Shown: piece by piece, positions 50,252-62,569 of the stretch
Numbering within the stretch: the stretch's first letter is position 1
Layout: the number at the start of each line of letters is the position of its first letter
Assembly (NCBI RefSeq): GCF_012273895.1
Contig: NC_052122.1
Span: 10,168,001-10,232,000, forward strand
Origin: Zerene cesonia
Lineage: Eukaryota > Arthropoda > Insecta > Lepidoptera > Pieridae
Length of the DNA: 64,000 nucleotides
Direction: 5' to 3'
Notes under the pieces: model-generated
What the model saw: the letters and a program-made list of their open reading frames with translations, nothing else
Databases searched by the model: none
What the model was told of the DNA's origin: nothing
Program-made: the position numbers and the translations under genes

Positions 50252-50507
50252 AATGTGGGAGTCGAAACCGCTTCGGCACCAATTTAGCCAGCTCTTACTG
50301 GGAAGTACCACATCCCCCACAGTAGATCGGCTTGAAATAGTAGCATGCTACTGTTTATTTCATACCCTTCCTGCCTATTCCTTCTTTCCAATCGTCAATC
50401 CATTCCTTTAGCAATCATTGACAACCTCTGCGAATTTCCATGGGCGGTGTTGATCACTTACCTTCAGGCGAACCACTAGCTCAATTGCCCGCTATGACAT
50501 TAAATAA
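50252..50507 (+). mobile_element. LINE/SINE 3' tail
   Basis: The fragment contains gggagtcgaaaccgcttcgg near its start and catgggcggtgttgatcact followed by accttcaggcgaaccacta near its end. This is the order of a common lepidopteran retroelement 3' tail also seen at 53778-53955. Confidence 0.6.
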
Positions 50508-50747
50508 TCTATATACCTCATTAAATCTTATCAAACTGATCCAGCCTCTGTTATAATCCTTTCACTACCATTATGTAGATTTTTAAATGTAAAACCTTTA
50601 ATTACCATAATCAGCTACTCGTTTATGCAAGAAAAACATTTTCTGCTTCATTTTTTAACAAACTAAATATTGATTTAATTGTTCAATCATATGCATACCT
50701 TTATATACAAAATATTCAAATACACGGGCTATATTTTACAAAATTAT

Positions 50748-50880
50748 ACTAGTAATATATAAATTACGTGTCACGTTGTTTATCCGCGATGGACTGCTAA
50801 ACTACTCAACCGATTTTAATCAAATTTGCACACCATGTGCAGTTTGATGCAACTTTAGAGATAGTATAGATTATACTATT
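50748..50880 (+). mobile_element. Helitron-like remnant
   Basis: It starts at a CTAGT-type boundary and shares its body with 27438-27626: tgtttatccgcgatggact, actactcaacc and a block like tgcacacca-gtgcagtttgat. It is plus-oriented. Confidence 0.55.
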
Positions 50881-52429
50881 ACAATTAGGATAAATGACTA
50901 CCCTATACTCTATACCCAATATAATACTATTTATAGTATTATGTTATCTGTGATTATACGTAGGTCTCTAACTACGAGTCATATAATGCTGTCACTAAAC
51001 CATCTGGATTCTGCAGATGGAAATATTTTGAAGAGTATTTATGCGTAGTTTATCCACACAGTTGCAATGATTCAATCAAGATTAAGTTTTTAATCACATG
51101 CAAGTACAAATAACTATCAAAAATTTTGTTTTCATTCAATTTACTATGTGATCTTGGTATGATTATTATTTGCAAATATATATCTACTGTGTACCTTACA
51201 TAGTTTTAGTTTCACTTTTCAGATCTATTTCTCTCTAGAGTTAATCGTTTAATCATTGAAAATCTGAAATTTTATTAATATAAACAAAGAAAAGGTTCTA
51301 TCTATTTTCAAATCTACAGTTTGATGAATGGTGTTCGTATTTAGCACAGCCATTACATACATTTTAAACTGCAAAAATCATCCTTTTGCGAGACCATTTA
51401 ATAAGTTAAATAATATTCAATAGCGATGCATTGAATTTATACATGAAAAATTCACTATAACGAGGACTCGGAGCATAATGCTATTTAGCTTACCGTCACG
51501 TGTATTCGCTAACAAAGTCTATAGAATTCACACTTTTGCCATTTAAATCGAAACTCAACGGTACATTTCAGATAGCTATACTCAGTGGATTTCTTCCATT
51601 TATCACGAAACAGTTTTATAATAAATAACATCATTACATAATACATGTGCAAAACCTTCCTTGCACACAAGCTCACGCATTCACAAATCACACACACACT
51701 CTCGTAAACACTGCTTAACTTAACTCGCTCTCAAATTTTTTAAATTGCTATTTTTTACATTATGCTATAGAGAATAAATAAACAAATAAATATGTCACAG
51801 CTTTGTGTAGTTCATAGAAACACTCTCAGGACTGCTTTCATTTCTATATTTCTACTAATGGTACATCTTTTCATAATTGGAGTTTCTAATTATCAATTAT
51901 CTTGAAGATTGTACACCTGCAAGGTGCCATATAATAAATAAATTGTATTGTACGTAATCAATGGTTTCCTGTGTTGTTTGTACCAAACATAACTGGGTGG
52001 CGAGAAAGCATTGTACCAAGACAATATTGGTTTCTGACGCAGTTGCATGGAACGGACTGTCAGAATGTCCAAATCAATACAAACATTGATACATTTACTT
52101 AATAATTAATACTATTGAATCACATATAGACTTATGTAACTATCAATGTAGGTATTTATGCATGATGACGTAATAAGTAAATTCGTTCGTAATTTAAAAA
52201 ACCCCGTCATATTTCTAGCTAAGCCATTCATTCCAAATCAAACATATTTAATAAAGAATAGGTCGCATCTGGTCATCAGATGGGTAAAGGTCGACTTCAT
52301 ACTTCATACGGTCTCGACGTAGACATAGCTTTAGTTAAGTAAAATGATTTTTTAATTTGATCATTTTTATTTTTATTGATTTGATTACCACTACTCTAAT
52401 CTTATATCTTTAAACGAGCAATTATTGTA
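50881..52429. other. AT-rich region, nothing supported
   Basis: No exon or repeat that I can defend. A CA-rich patch occurs at about 51680-51700. Confidence 0.4.
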
Positions 52430-52560
52430 TATATATATCTATATATATAATTGGAATCTCGGAATCGGCTCCAACGATTTTCATGAAATTTAGTATATAG
52501 GGGGTTTCGGGGACGATAAATCGATCTAGCTAGGAATTTTTTTTAGAAAATGTCATATTC
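52430..52560 (+). mobile_element. Helitron-like 5' fragment
   Basis: A TA-rich run is followed by ggaatcggctccaacgattt, catgaaatttagtatatagg and ctagctaggaattttttt, wording typical of a dispersed lepidopteran element. Confidence 0.4.
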
Positions 52561-52667
52561 GTGTTTTATTCGTGTTTTATCGACTTAAATTTTCTTTTGT
52601 AACAAATAGGAGGCGTTTGAGTAGTCCCAATTTATTATGACTCTTCCTGACATCTATTGGCGAATGA

Positions 52668-52872
52668 TAATACTATAAATGCGAAAGTTTGTGAGGATGG
52701 ATGCATATGTATGTGTGCGTCTGTTACTCTTTCACGCAAAAACTGCTGAACCGATTGCAATGAAATTTGCTTCATAGATAGCTGGACAACTGAAATAACA
52801 CATAGGCACTTTCTATACCGATATTCCTACGGGATACGGACTTACGCGGTTTCAACCGCGGGTCACAGCTAG
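52668..52872 (+). mobile_element. Helitron-like element, nearly complete
   Basis: It runs from actataaatgcgaaagtttg through gcaaaaactgctgaaccgat and aaatttgcttcatagatagc to ccgcgggtcacagctagt. The start and the CTAGT end match the common short non-autonomous Helitron-like elements of Lepidoptera. It encodes no protein. Confidence 0.65.
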
Positions 52873-53641
52873 TATGCTATTATGCAGCGTTAGAAGTTTT
52901 CTGACTTTGCAATATATATACCGCTAGTAAGTAAAATAAATTAGTAGATCAAGAGTTTATTCCATAAACGTTACAAAGTTATAAAAATTATCTCATTATA
53001 ATATTAGTATATATGATGATATGAATATAATAGAACTTGCATAAGGTCTCTCATTAATGGGAAAGCACCTTAACCACTGAACCTTTTAGACGAATTTTGC
53101 TACAGAGATTTACCGGACTAAGGACTTAGGACAGTTTTTATCCTACCGGATCGGAAACTAGATGAGGCTATACTTTGGTTGTATACTTACTAACCGCCCT
53201 AATACATGTGAGGACTGGTTCTGAGGGAACATGCTTTAGGTAGTTTAATTATTATGGACACGAGTATCAGTCAAGTTTCTACGCAAATAAACCAATTAAC
53301 AAAATATCAAAATAATGAGCTATATGATATATCTAATTACAGTTACTGAAAAAGCATAATACAACTCAATACTAAACAATCATTTCAAATTATACAATGC
53401 AAATTCATGATTCAATTCGGAACGGTTTAAAATAATTATTTCAAATACTAATTAATAACGATATTATTTGATACTTAACGATTGTGTTTGAATAATTGTG
53501 ATTGAACAATACGGTAATGGTTGATATAAATCGATTAATATCAGCGTGAATTCACATTAATTTTGCATTATATGTCAGCCTGTAACTCGACACGACAATT
53601 ATTGAAATATTTTATTTTAACATCACATTTGATTACGCGGT

Positions 53642-53769
53642 ATGCTTTTTTTATGTCACAGTCGGTAATGGAGATGGTGGGACGCCTAATGGTAAACGCT
53701 ACCACCATGCAGATCTTACGCCTCCACAAACGCCTCCACAAGTGGATTCCTAATCCCTTCCCAATTTAA
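53642..53769 (-). mobile_element. Retroelement tail, minus copy of a head-to-head pair
   Basis: Its reverse complement gives ggtagcgtttaccattaggc, then cccacc and tgacataaaaaaag. This is colinear with the plus copy at 53778-53955 but has an internal deletion. A short duplication (cgcctccaca twice) lies inside it. Confidence 0.75.
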
Positions 53770-53801
53770 AGTCGACATTAAATTGGGAAGGGATTAGGAA
53801 T
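53746..53801. repeat. Perfect 24-bp inverted repeat with 8-nt loop
   Basis: Arms 53746-53769 and 53778-53801 are exact reverse complements around agtcgaca. The palindrome marks the junction of the two opposed retroelement tails. Confidence 0.92.
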
Positions 53802-53955
53802 AAAGGAAAGGACTGGGAAGGGTAAGGAAAACGATATGGGCCTCCGGCTCCCCCACTCACCGGACGAAACACAGCAGAATATTATTTCTCGCCGGTCATT
53901 GGTAGCGCTTACCATCAGGCGACCCACCAGCTACATTGCCGACTATGACATAAAA
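53778..53955 (+). mobile_element. Retroelement tail, plus copy of a head-to-head pair
   Basis: It contains gggaagggtaaggaaaacga, cctccggctcccccactcac and ggtagcgcttaccatcaggc, ending in tgacataaaaaaag. It belongs to the same family as 56795-56995 and 50252-50507. Confidence 0.75.
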
Positions 53956-54099
53956 AAAGGACTTTTATAAATTGTACCCATGAATATTTGTACCATGAAT
54001 ATTTTTATGACGACACGGGCTAAACTAAGCAAGCGAGAGTATCTTGATTATTTGTTTGTCTCTCTTTTGAGCTGTAATGGAGCAATTTTATGATATAAT

Positions 54100-54235
54100 A
54101 CGATTTAAGAGCATGTGTCTGGAGATAGGAGCCCAAGGAGTGCCATAGGCTACTTTTTACTTCGATAACTCAATCCAATGAGAATTTCCTTTGACTACGA
54201 GAGCGAAGTTGCGGGCGGAAAGCTAATTATGGTAT
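54100..54235 (+). mobile_element. Helitron-like 3' half
   Basis: It contains tgccataggctactttttac followed by gcgaagttgcgggcggaaag and ctaatt, the usual closing order of the Helitron-like family. The end is mutated (ctaat instead of ctagt). Confidence 0.45.
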
Positions 54236-54913
54236 AAGTGCATACATAAATGTATCCATAAGTTCATTGATAGTACAGGCCCACTGAAACGGCGTAGGTA
54301 TATCGAGCTACTACTATACGTAGCTTTGTATTTAGGCACTCATGCCTTTACTGACGTTTAGATTCTATTTCGAACTACTACATTTGAAAATACACATTTT
54401 ATCATGACATATCGTAGGTATCTAAGTAAAGGACTTTCTTCATATATTCAAGTCGAACTATGAAGATGCGACAAACACACGAGGCTTAAAGCTTTTTAAC
54501 AGTGATTAGGCTCGGAGTTTGAGTAATTAATGTCACTTTAACACACTAATTAATTTAAGATGTATATATTGAATTAATAAGTTGTTATATACATAACATA
54601 CAATGTCTCTACATAAAGAATAAATGCAATAAAATTGTAAATAATTAATTAATATTTAAACTTAAATGTTAATCCCATCACAATCCAAAAAGCACATTTC
54701 ATTGATGTGTATTTGATTCAGGAATAAGCAGAAAATGAATACATTTCCAACGATTATAACAATGATATGGTTGCGAAATATGTGGCACATTGTTCTCTTT
54801 GAGCTGGAACACATTAAATATCGTGTAAATTTACAAATTCTTTAAAAAAGTATATCTTTGTTATTAAGATACAAATATTTCATGAATTCAAATGATGTGT
54901 ATTAAGTATTATT

Positions 54914-55075
54914 TATACTAATATTATAAAGCTGAAGAGTTTGTTTTTTCGTTTGTTTGTTTGAAAGCGCTAATCTCAGGAAATACTGGTCCGTTTTGAA
55001 TTTTTTTTCAGTTTTAGATACCTATAGATAGACATTAATGGAGGAACGCTTTAGGCTATATATGTGCCACAATAA
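54914..55075 (+). mobile_element. Lep1-type Helitron-like fragment
   Basis: It begins tatactaatattataaagc, then gaagagtttg, a (gttt)n run, gcgctaatctcaggaaatac and tggtccgttttgaa, ending near taggctatatatgtg. This matches my memory of the Lep1 group of non-autonomous Helitrons. The 3' half is missing. Confidence 0.6.
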
Positions 55076-56794
55076 GAGGTGTATAATTTTAAACAAATTT
55101 TAAAATTAGTGTCAGATTGTCTATGAAATGCCTTTGGCCAAGGTTTGCTGAAGTATCACATCAGCCAGTTGACTCTCAGAATAACCTTTTAAGGTGCTCA
55201 GATTTATATGACTTTCAGAATAATTAAAAGTGAACCTACAAAACTACGTTTTAATCCCGAAAGCTCAAAAGCAGCCATGTGGAAATTTCCCTTGTAACCT
55301 CTAGCAACTAACGTCTAATATAATTTCTTTCCCAGTCAATGAATCGTTATATGTAAGTACAGTGGGATTTATAATCGCACTGTAATTTCAATTTAATTTG
55401 TCTTCTTTAATAAACTTTATTGAAGGCGGGATTCATAGGAAGTTCCTTTCTAACGTCAATGTATTTGATTCAAAGGAATATGCATTTTAATAAGAAATTT
55501 CTGCAAATCAAACAAGGGGAAATAAGCTAAAAATACAATCATGATATTTATAATAGGAATTATTCCATTACATATATTATTTTTTTTACATTTTTATTCT
55601 ATACATGTTTTATCTATTACAATATTAAAACATGATCAAAAATGTTTTAATAGATTAACAGATATCAGGGGTTGAGTACAACTTTTAAACAATTTTGATA
55701 CACACGCCTCTGATTCCATAGAGATTAAATTTCAAGTACCATTTTTTATCTGTTTTCATTAAGTTTAATTTTCCGTACTGCAATCTAAATATCGTATCAT
55801 TGTTTATATTTGTCTTCCTTTAAAAGATCATATATGACTTCAATATACATACAGACAGAACGAATTCGGTTTATTTGCGCGACCTCAAAATTATAAGAAA
55901 ATTTGGTAAGTGCTAATCGTATCAAAAAAAAAATTTAATCGATAGATTAACAGTGACAAACAACTCAAGCTAAGTTTAAATTGTTATACATTTCTATGGA
56001 CAAAGGTATGTCTCGATTTATTTTAAAGCAACCGCAAGACAGTAGTCTTCGATGTAAAACATGATTCAATTAAGCAGATGCTAAATTAACGCTTTATAGC
56101 AATAAAACAGATAACTTTAACGGGTTAAATGGCCGCAGTATTATTTGCACTCAGAATAAGCGTCTAACAGAATAATATTCAGATATTGAATTAGATAATT
56201 TACTTATGACTGCGAAACGTTTTGAAATAGACCATTTTGCACTGCCCTTGCTTATAGCAGATACATTTCTAAAGAAAAACATAATTCACTTAATGAAGTT
56301 GTATAGTAAAAATTTCGATATAAACCTTGTAATGTAAAAGGCTAACTATGATTTTGATAATTATATAACTTAGATAAAATCATATTAAATTGTTTTTACG
56401 TTCTAGTTTGTTACTTTTTATATGCTTGTGCTCAATGGAAAATCTATAGAAGAGACGGGCATTTTTATAGTAACCATTATACCATAAGTTTGTCAACCTT
56501 AATTAGTTTACTTTTAAGCTGTAAACATTGCGCTTATCAAGGCAAACATTCGCGGTAGTTTGTTTTATTTGACGCAAGTGAGTCATCAAATCGAGTCAGT
56601 TGAAATTTATTTATGATTATAATGAATGGTATTAAAGTTATCATAAATCGCCTGTAATTTTTGTTACTGTGCTGTATTTTCTCTAATCCATGATATGTCT
56701 TCTTAAACCGGTCATCTTGACTTTAAAATTGATTTCGATGTTTCAACTATCTTTGTTTGCAGTTCTACACCCAGGCGAATTGATAGCTGACGTT
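55076..56794. other. AT-rich region, nothing supported
   Basis: No coding pattern, RNA gene or clear repeat was seen. Confidence 0.4.
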
Positions 56795-56995
56795 AAAAGG
56801 ATGGGATAGAGAAAGGATTGATGAAGGAAATAGAGAAATGGACCGGGAAGGATGAGGAAAACGATACGAGTCACCGGCTCCTCCATTCTCAGACTAAAAC
56901 ACTAAATGCTACTATTTCATACTTATTTTCTGTGCGGGTGTGGTAGATAACCAGGTGTGTGCTGGCCCAATTCGTGCAAAGGCGAGCTCGACTCC
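56795..56995 (+). mobile_element. LINE/SINE tail fragment
   Basis: It contains gggaaggatgaggaaaacga and caccggctcctccattctca followed by actaaaacac. It is colinear with 53778-53955 but lacks its final part. Confidence 0.5.
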
Positions 56996-58653
56996 CACAT
57001 ACGTTTTGAACTCCATTAAGTATCAGGTAGTAGAATTTATTGGTTATTTTGACGTATAAAGCGTAGGCCGGATCGCTATTCCAATACAAATTCATCGGTA
57101 TTCAATGCATTATGTGATTTAAATTAGTTCAGCCTTGTATCGGGAATATGAACCGTGACCGATTAATCTTCGGCACTCCCGTTATCATTGTTTTCCAGTT
57201 CAGCAAAAACAAATTCAAAATGGAGTTAATAGCGGATGAAATTAAGTTGAATTTATATTGTGACCCGTAAAAAGTAATGCAACCCTTTCGTTTGTAGTAT
57301 TTCTAAACGATGCACCAAAATTCACCTAAATGTTGACTCCAGTAATTGATACTCCGCAAGGATTCTTTATAACAATTTTCATTGTTTCTGTACGTTTTTG
57401 TTTCTTATGTATCTTTGACTTACTACTCTTTTTCTAATGTTCGCCATTACAAATCTTTCTTCTTCATAATGCGAAAGACAATAAACTACAAAACTACTGT
57501 TTATCATCGTACTTTCTCTCAACATAACTCTCCTTGACACTATTATTTGAATAAATATATTTTTCATATATACACATCATATTCACACACTATCTATGAT
57601 GTACAAAAATAATTTATTAGTATATTTATTTATACTAATAAATTGTTTTTTACTACAATATATAAAACGCACAGAGTTTTTAGTATAAAAAAAGATTCGA
57701 GAGGATTCTAAGAGACGAGTGTGCTAGCTTGACTTTTGTACAGCAGTGGCCGGTATTAGTACTAAAAAGACTTTGGGTGATACCCATTTAAAAAAGAAGC
57801 AAACTATATAGGTAGATATACAATGACTTACTTAGATTTTGCATGTCATTTATTTATATGTGTTTCCAAGAAGCATTTCTTTTTGTTTTAAAAAATTTAT
57901 GCAAAATTGTCCTTAAGGTAGACGTCATATATAATTTAATACTAATTTATAACTAGATAATTAAATATTATTTTATTTTTCAATATAAATAAAACTTTTT
58001 ATGTAAATTACGGTTTGTTTAACAGCAATAGGGGTTTAAATATAGTTTCACTGTAAAATATAGAGCATGTATGGGCTGCTGATGATGATGATGATGATAA
58101 TGATAACGATGTTGGTAGTAATGTAAATTGTATCGAGAGGATAAGAAATCATTCGGACTACAAAAGTTAAGCAATCACAACTAGTTACATCAATCGAGGG
58201 ATCATGAGGATGATACTAGATTTTTCATTTAGGAAGATTTTACTGGTACAAAAGTGTTGTATAGTAATTAATAAATTATACAATTTTATTTGTTAGGATT
58301 GCATGATAAGTATTTGGCTCAATAATATCACATTCGTTTGAAGACCAGTCCTTTGAGGAAATTCATTGCCCTATTGCCCTTTTTCACAAGAAAGGTACAC
58401 AAGAAACAAAGAGGTAGGCAATAGGGGCTCTGCTGTGAGGAAAAACTTTATCTTTCCCATTTCCCTTTAATTTGAAGAAAGCTTGTATCGTAGTAAAAAC
58501 CAATGGACATTTTCTATTTAAAATGAAGCTTTATTCTGTGTGGTAACTACATTTTACTATAAATCAGGCGATTCGAATTTATTTAAAATATCTCACTAAG
58601 CTTATATTATCAAAAGCTGTTATATAAAAAGATGACGAGAGAGGTAGATGTAA
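56996..58653. other. AT-rich region with a microsatellite
   Basis: Apart from a 14-bp-arm palindrome at 57611-57644 and a (GAT)n run at 58076-58107 nothing is supported. The bases just before that run (gggctgctgatg) could be the very end of an RTE-type tail. Confidence 0.4.
58076..58107. repeat. (GAT)n microsatellite
   Basis: gctgctgatgatgatgatg continues into imperfect gat/gataat units. Confidence 0.8.
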
Positions 58654-58896
58654 TTACATAGTGATCTTAATGGAACTTCATTTTTCATTCACGAAGCCTT
58701 CAAGAAAGATGCTTTGTACCAGTGCAGTGCCATTATATTGGAAAATTCGCAGAAGAGGAAAGCTAAAGAAAATGGGTAAGATTATCTTGAGATTTCATTA
58801 TCCGATGGAACGTACTATGGGTGCAGTTGCACTTTACAGTATTTACGGGATTATGGAAGAAGATTATCTATTTATGTGCTTAAACAAATGAGATAA
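58654..58896 (+). pseudogene. Possible coding remnant with one in-frame stop
   Basis: One frame runs 41 codons (SDLNGTSFFIHEAFKKDAL onward) to TAA at 58777, then 38 more codons (DYLEISLSDGTYYGCSC onward) to TAA at 58894. The residue mix looks protein-like. A GTAAGA donor-like site sits at 58775, just before the internal stop. I do not recognise a family; it may be a decayed exon, a transposon fragment or chance. Confidence 0.2.
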
Positions 58897-61157
58897 AAAA
58901 ACTGTATGGAAGACCGAATTTGCGTTGTTTTATTTACGCTTACTCATGCTTGTGATATATGAATCTTTAACTTCATTAAACTTTCACTAAGTTTATTCTA
59001 TTTACGATTAAAATAAAAAAATTCTTTATAAAAGATAAATTTTTTGGTTTTTGCACGGAAGGGGTCAAACTCAAAAAAAATTTAAGGTGTATTTGTTTCT
59101 GTTGCCGCTATAACAAAAATAATTATTATTCTCCTCCTCAGTCGGTTCCTCACAGTTGAGGATCGTGACCTCTCGTCACTTTTGTCTCGTCGTTTTCCTT
59201 CGGATCCCATCATTGGATTCTAACTTGATGATAATGATTCAAGTTCACAATTGCCGAATAAATCGTCGAACATATCACACAAAAAAAAAGTGTTTTTGGG
59301 AGTCGGTTAAAGAGCATGATCTTCTTATATCCAACCAGAATAAACGTGTAAACAGAAAATGAAATATATCATTGTGTCAGCAAAATCTTTTATTCGAATA
59401 CTTGGCATAACGTGCACAAACAATTTTCGAATGACAATATGACAAATGGGTAAAATATGCAAAAATATTTGTTCTAGCGGCTCTCCACAACGCAAGGGTC
59501 ATACGTACTGAGGCGTAGCTATCGTACGACTAGATGGTGCAATGCACAATGTAAATAGAGAGGGTCTATCAAGTAAAATATCTCTAGTCTGCTAATTAAA
59601 TTAATTTCAAGAATCACAGAAATTTATTTTCGTTTTATAGCATTGTATCTAAGATGCAGCATTGAAATACTTCAACAGTTATCGTATCGCATTGTATATT
59701 AAACATTTATTGTAATAGAAAAAAGGGCGGCATCTAACTTGTATTCGAGAGAAAAAATAAAACGCTCATTAGTGAATTGGGCGAGGAAATCTCTTCATAA
59801 TTGGATTTTTTCCTGTATTGATGTAATCTGGTTAATAAATATTTTATATTATCGTTAGCGTTGCTTCTTATGTATTAGTATATAGGTTCACATCGTGATA
59901 TAAGTCCGGAATATAACGACCTATTATTTAACAAATATAATATTCAAGCAATATGAAACCATTATAAAAGAAATGTTAAATTTAAATGCGCAAGTGGCTT
60001 AATATAAATTATAATGCGATTTCAACTCATAATATAAAACAAGTATAAGCCATCTTACATACCCGTATAATTAAACATTAATTAAAGAGCATTATAAGCT
60101 CTCCAATATATTAAAAGCGAATCAGTTAATTACAGACCATCATAATGTAATATCGAAAATCGAAACTGCAAAGTTTGCAGCAGAAATTTCATTATAATTT
60201 GTAAATTTATGATACCTATAAAATTGAATGACGTAATTATTTGTAATACATTTTTCGTGATGATGTAGGTTTATTTTTCTACATATAAACTTTTTTGATA
60301 AACCTTTTAGCAATATATAACAGGTGTTAAAGGTTGAACAAAAATAGAAAGTGTTATAGTTCAAAACTTAGTAGGTACAAAGGTTTGTGTTTATAATGGT
60401 GCATAATTATAGTTTGTATGTTATATTTAGAAAGAGTTCATATAGTTTGTCTTGTTTATATAACTACAACGTTTGGATCCACATTCAATAGTCTTAAAGG
60501 AAAATTCAACGAAAAATACATCATATTATTTCTATTTTGATTCCATTTACATCTGTCAAATTATGTTCCATAAATCGCGGGATCTTAAGACTTTAAAGCT
60601 TGATTTTGTCCCAGTACCAAGGGAATAAAGACTGGAATATAAACATGACATGCACTCCCTTCTCAGAAAACAGCGTCTTGGTCCGCAGATGGCAAAGAAG
60701 TTACACAATGGATCGTAATTTGATTTTTCACAATACGAAATTGTCATCAGACTAATTATGTCGTTTTTTATACTTTTGTTTGTTTGTTTTATACGTTTGT
60801 TTTTTATACAAGCATTGTTTAATCACAAAAGTTGCTGTCTGGAAACTACAAAAAACGTTCTTAAAACTAAATTAAATCGAATGCATGTCACAGACTGTAA
60901 ATATAGGTGAAGGGTAACAGCTGACAGATGTATTTAGAACACAGATGTGTTACATCACAATAATCGAGGTCGAATGATCCTTTTCACTTACTCGGGTTAA
61001 AAGCTTCGTTATTTAATAGGGTAGTATTGGAAATAAAATGAAATTGTATAAATGCTTTTTTCATAAATGTTTGATAGTTATAGAGAATAGTATTAAAAAA
61101 GTTTTAATCGATCACAATGCATGTATTTTTACTCCTTTACTTGAAAGGGCTTTATTG
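58897..61157. other. AT-rich region, nothing supported
   Basis: A moderately GC-rich patch at about 59130-59215 is probably a repeat fragment but could not be assigned. No exon was recognised. Confidence 0.4.
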
Positions 61158-61470
61158 GTATAACAGTGGTGGCTATGTGGGGAGAACCTCGGACTTTATA
61201 ATCGATAATTCGGGGTTCGAAACCAGGCGAGCATGCAGGACATAAAATGATTTTTCAACTTATCTGCACAGTCGATAACATCACCATTGCTCGAAACGGT
61301 GAAGGAAAACATCGTGACGAAATCGGCATATCTGAGAATCAAAAATTCGACGACATGTGACGTCTGCCAACCCGCACTTGGCCAACGTGGTGGATTATGG
61401 CCTAAACCCTAATAGGAAGCCTGTGTCCCAGCAGCGGGAACATAATGGGCAGATAATGAATCATCATTAC
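61158..61470 (+). mobile_element. tRNA-derived SINE with RTE-type 3' tail
   Basis: The head has an A-box-like ataacagtggtggc and a box B ggttcgaaacc (61214-61224). The body contains aacggtgaaggaaaacatcg, tgacgtctgccaacccgcac and cgtggtggattatggcctaa. The end reads agcagcgggaacataatggg, then a degenerate atgaatcatcat tail. This composite of a tRNA-like head and an RTE-like tail is known from lepidopteran SINEs. A diverged tail-only copy lies at 15619-15730. Confidence 0.75.
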
Positions 61471-62341
61471 AAAGAGTTTAAAAATATTAAAAAGTTAATT
61501 TTAAACTATTAAATAAGTTATACAAATTGAACGAGAATACGGCATTAATATGTATACGATAATAACGAGTTGGACTGACTATATAAAATAATATTGACAA
61601 TTCTAAATCATAAGAGCCCCTCAAATAAGCAAAGATTCAGTTAAAAAATTACTCTTATGGCGTCTCCTCAAATTTTAGCGTTCATTTTATTTGTACCATT
61701 CATTCCTTGCTGCCTGATCTATATAATATACATAGGTTTCATTCCATTACATTAATTTCGCACAAGAAACTTATAAAAAGGACGCAATAAGAATACCTGG
61801 ATAAAGAAATATTAGAAACCTATTCCATTTCTTAAACAAATTGCTTTATAACTTATTCAAAAAAGAACTTACGTTTGGGTCCGCTAAACTCGAAACAAGA
61901 AAGTAATACACAGAGACACATGTCACATGAGAACGTAACAAATATTTATTCCTATATATTTAATGTAAGATCCAGATGCGAAGAGTATATCTCTAAGCGT
62001 GTGTTCCATAAATTACAAACTGCATTCGTAAAGGTGAAGCACCACATTCATCGCAAGCTATGGAAGATAATTAAATGCTGAGAACTTTTTTTATTGAGAA
62101 AATTCGATATCTATTATTCAAAAACATATAATAACGAATACTGTATTTTTCTTAATTTTGAATTGTTACTACTAGAGATAAAATAGATATATAGTGAAAG
62201 ACAATATTCATATTCAAATTTATTCCAGAATGGAATATTTAGACCGTAAACATAAAAAGACAGAATATGATATATGCTTTTATTAGATTGTATTATTTAA
62301 GAAAATCTGCTAAAATGTGATGTTTTTTGTTTGGATTTAAA
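61471..62341. other. AT-rich region, nothing supported
   Basis: Only short open frames were seen, without domain or splice support. Confidence 0.4.
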
Positions 62342-62569
62342 TTAAGCAGGTCGATTTGATAAAGTTTGAGCAACTCCTTTGTTTTTTTCACCATCAAATT
62401 TTGTATAGCTTGAAATATCTTCGCGCAGTTCATACTCGCATAACGTAAGAGCTTATTCTTCTGTTTTTAAAGCGCAGATGCAAGTTATACTTGAGGTACC
62501 TTCGACATCGTAATACTTGACGAAAACCCGGTTCGTACTTACGAAATAAAAAGCATCGTCGACAGTGAA
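62342..62569 (-). pseudogene. Coding-like remnant with one in-frame stop
   Basis: Read on the minus strand from 62569, one frame gives 38 codons (VDDAFYFVSTNRVFVKYY, then EGTSSITCICALKTEE) to a TAA at 62455-62453. It continues in the same frame for 36 codons (ALTLCEYELREDISSYTKF, then DGEKNKGVAQTLSNRPA) to TAA at 62344-62342. The composition is far more protein-like than neighbouring frames and both halves share one frame, suggesting a single point-mutated ancestor. I cannot name the family. A processed pseudogene or decayed transposon gene are the main options. Confidence 0.35.

Noticed and set aside
59100..59240. GC-richer patch as a candidate peroxidasin 5' exon
   Set aside because: Its minus-strand translation has no cysteine pattern or leucine-rich repeat. 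It looks like a repeat fragment.
60556..60747. Cysteine-rich 63-codon minus frame that could be an LRRNT or small secreted peptide
   Set aside because: It has five Cys within about 20 residues, but not in the LRRNT or a known inhibitor spacing. There is no signal peptide and no usable acceptor upstream.
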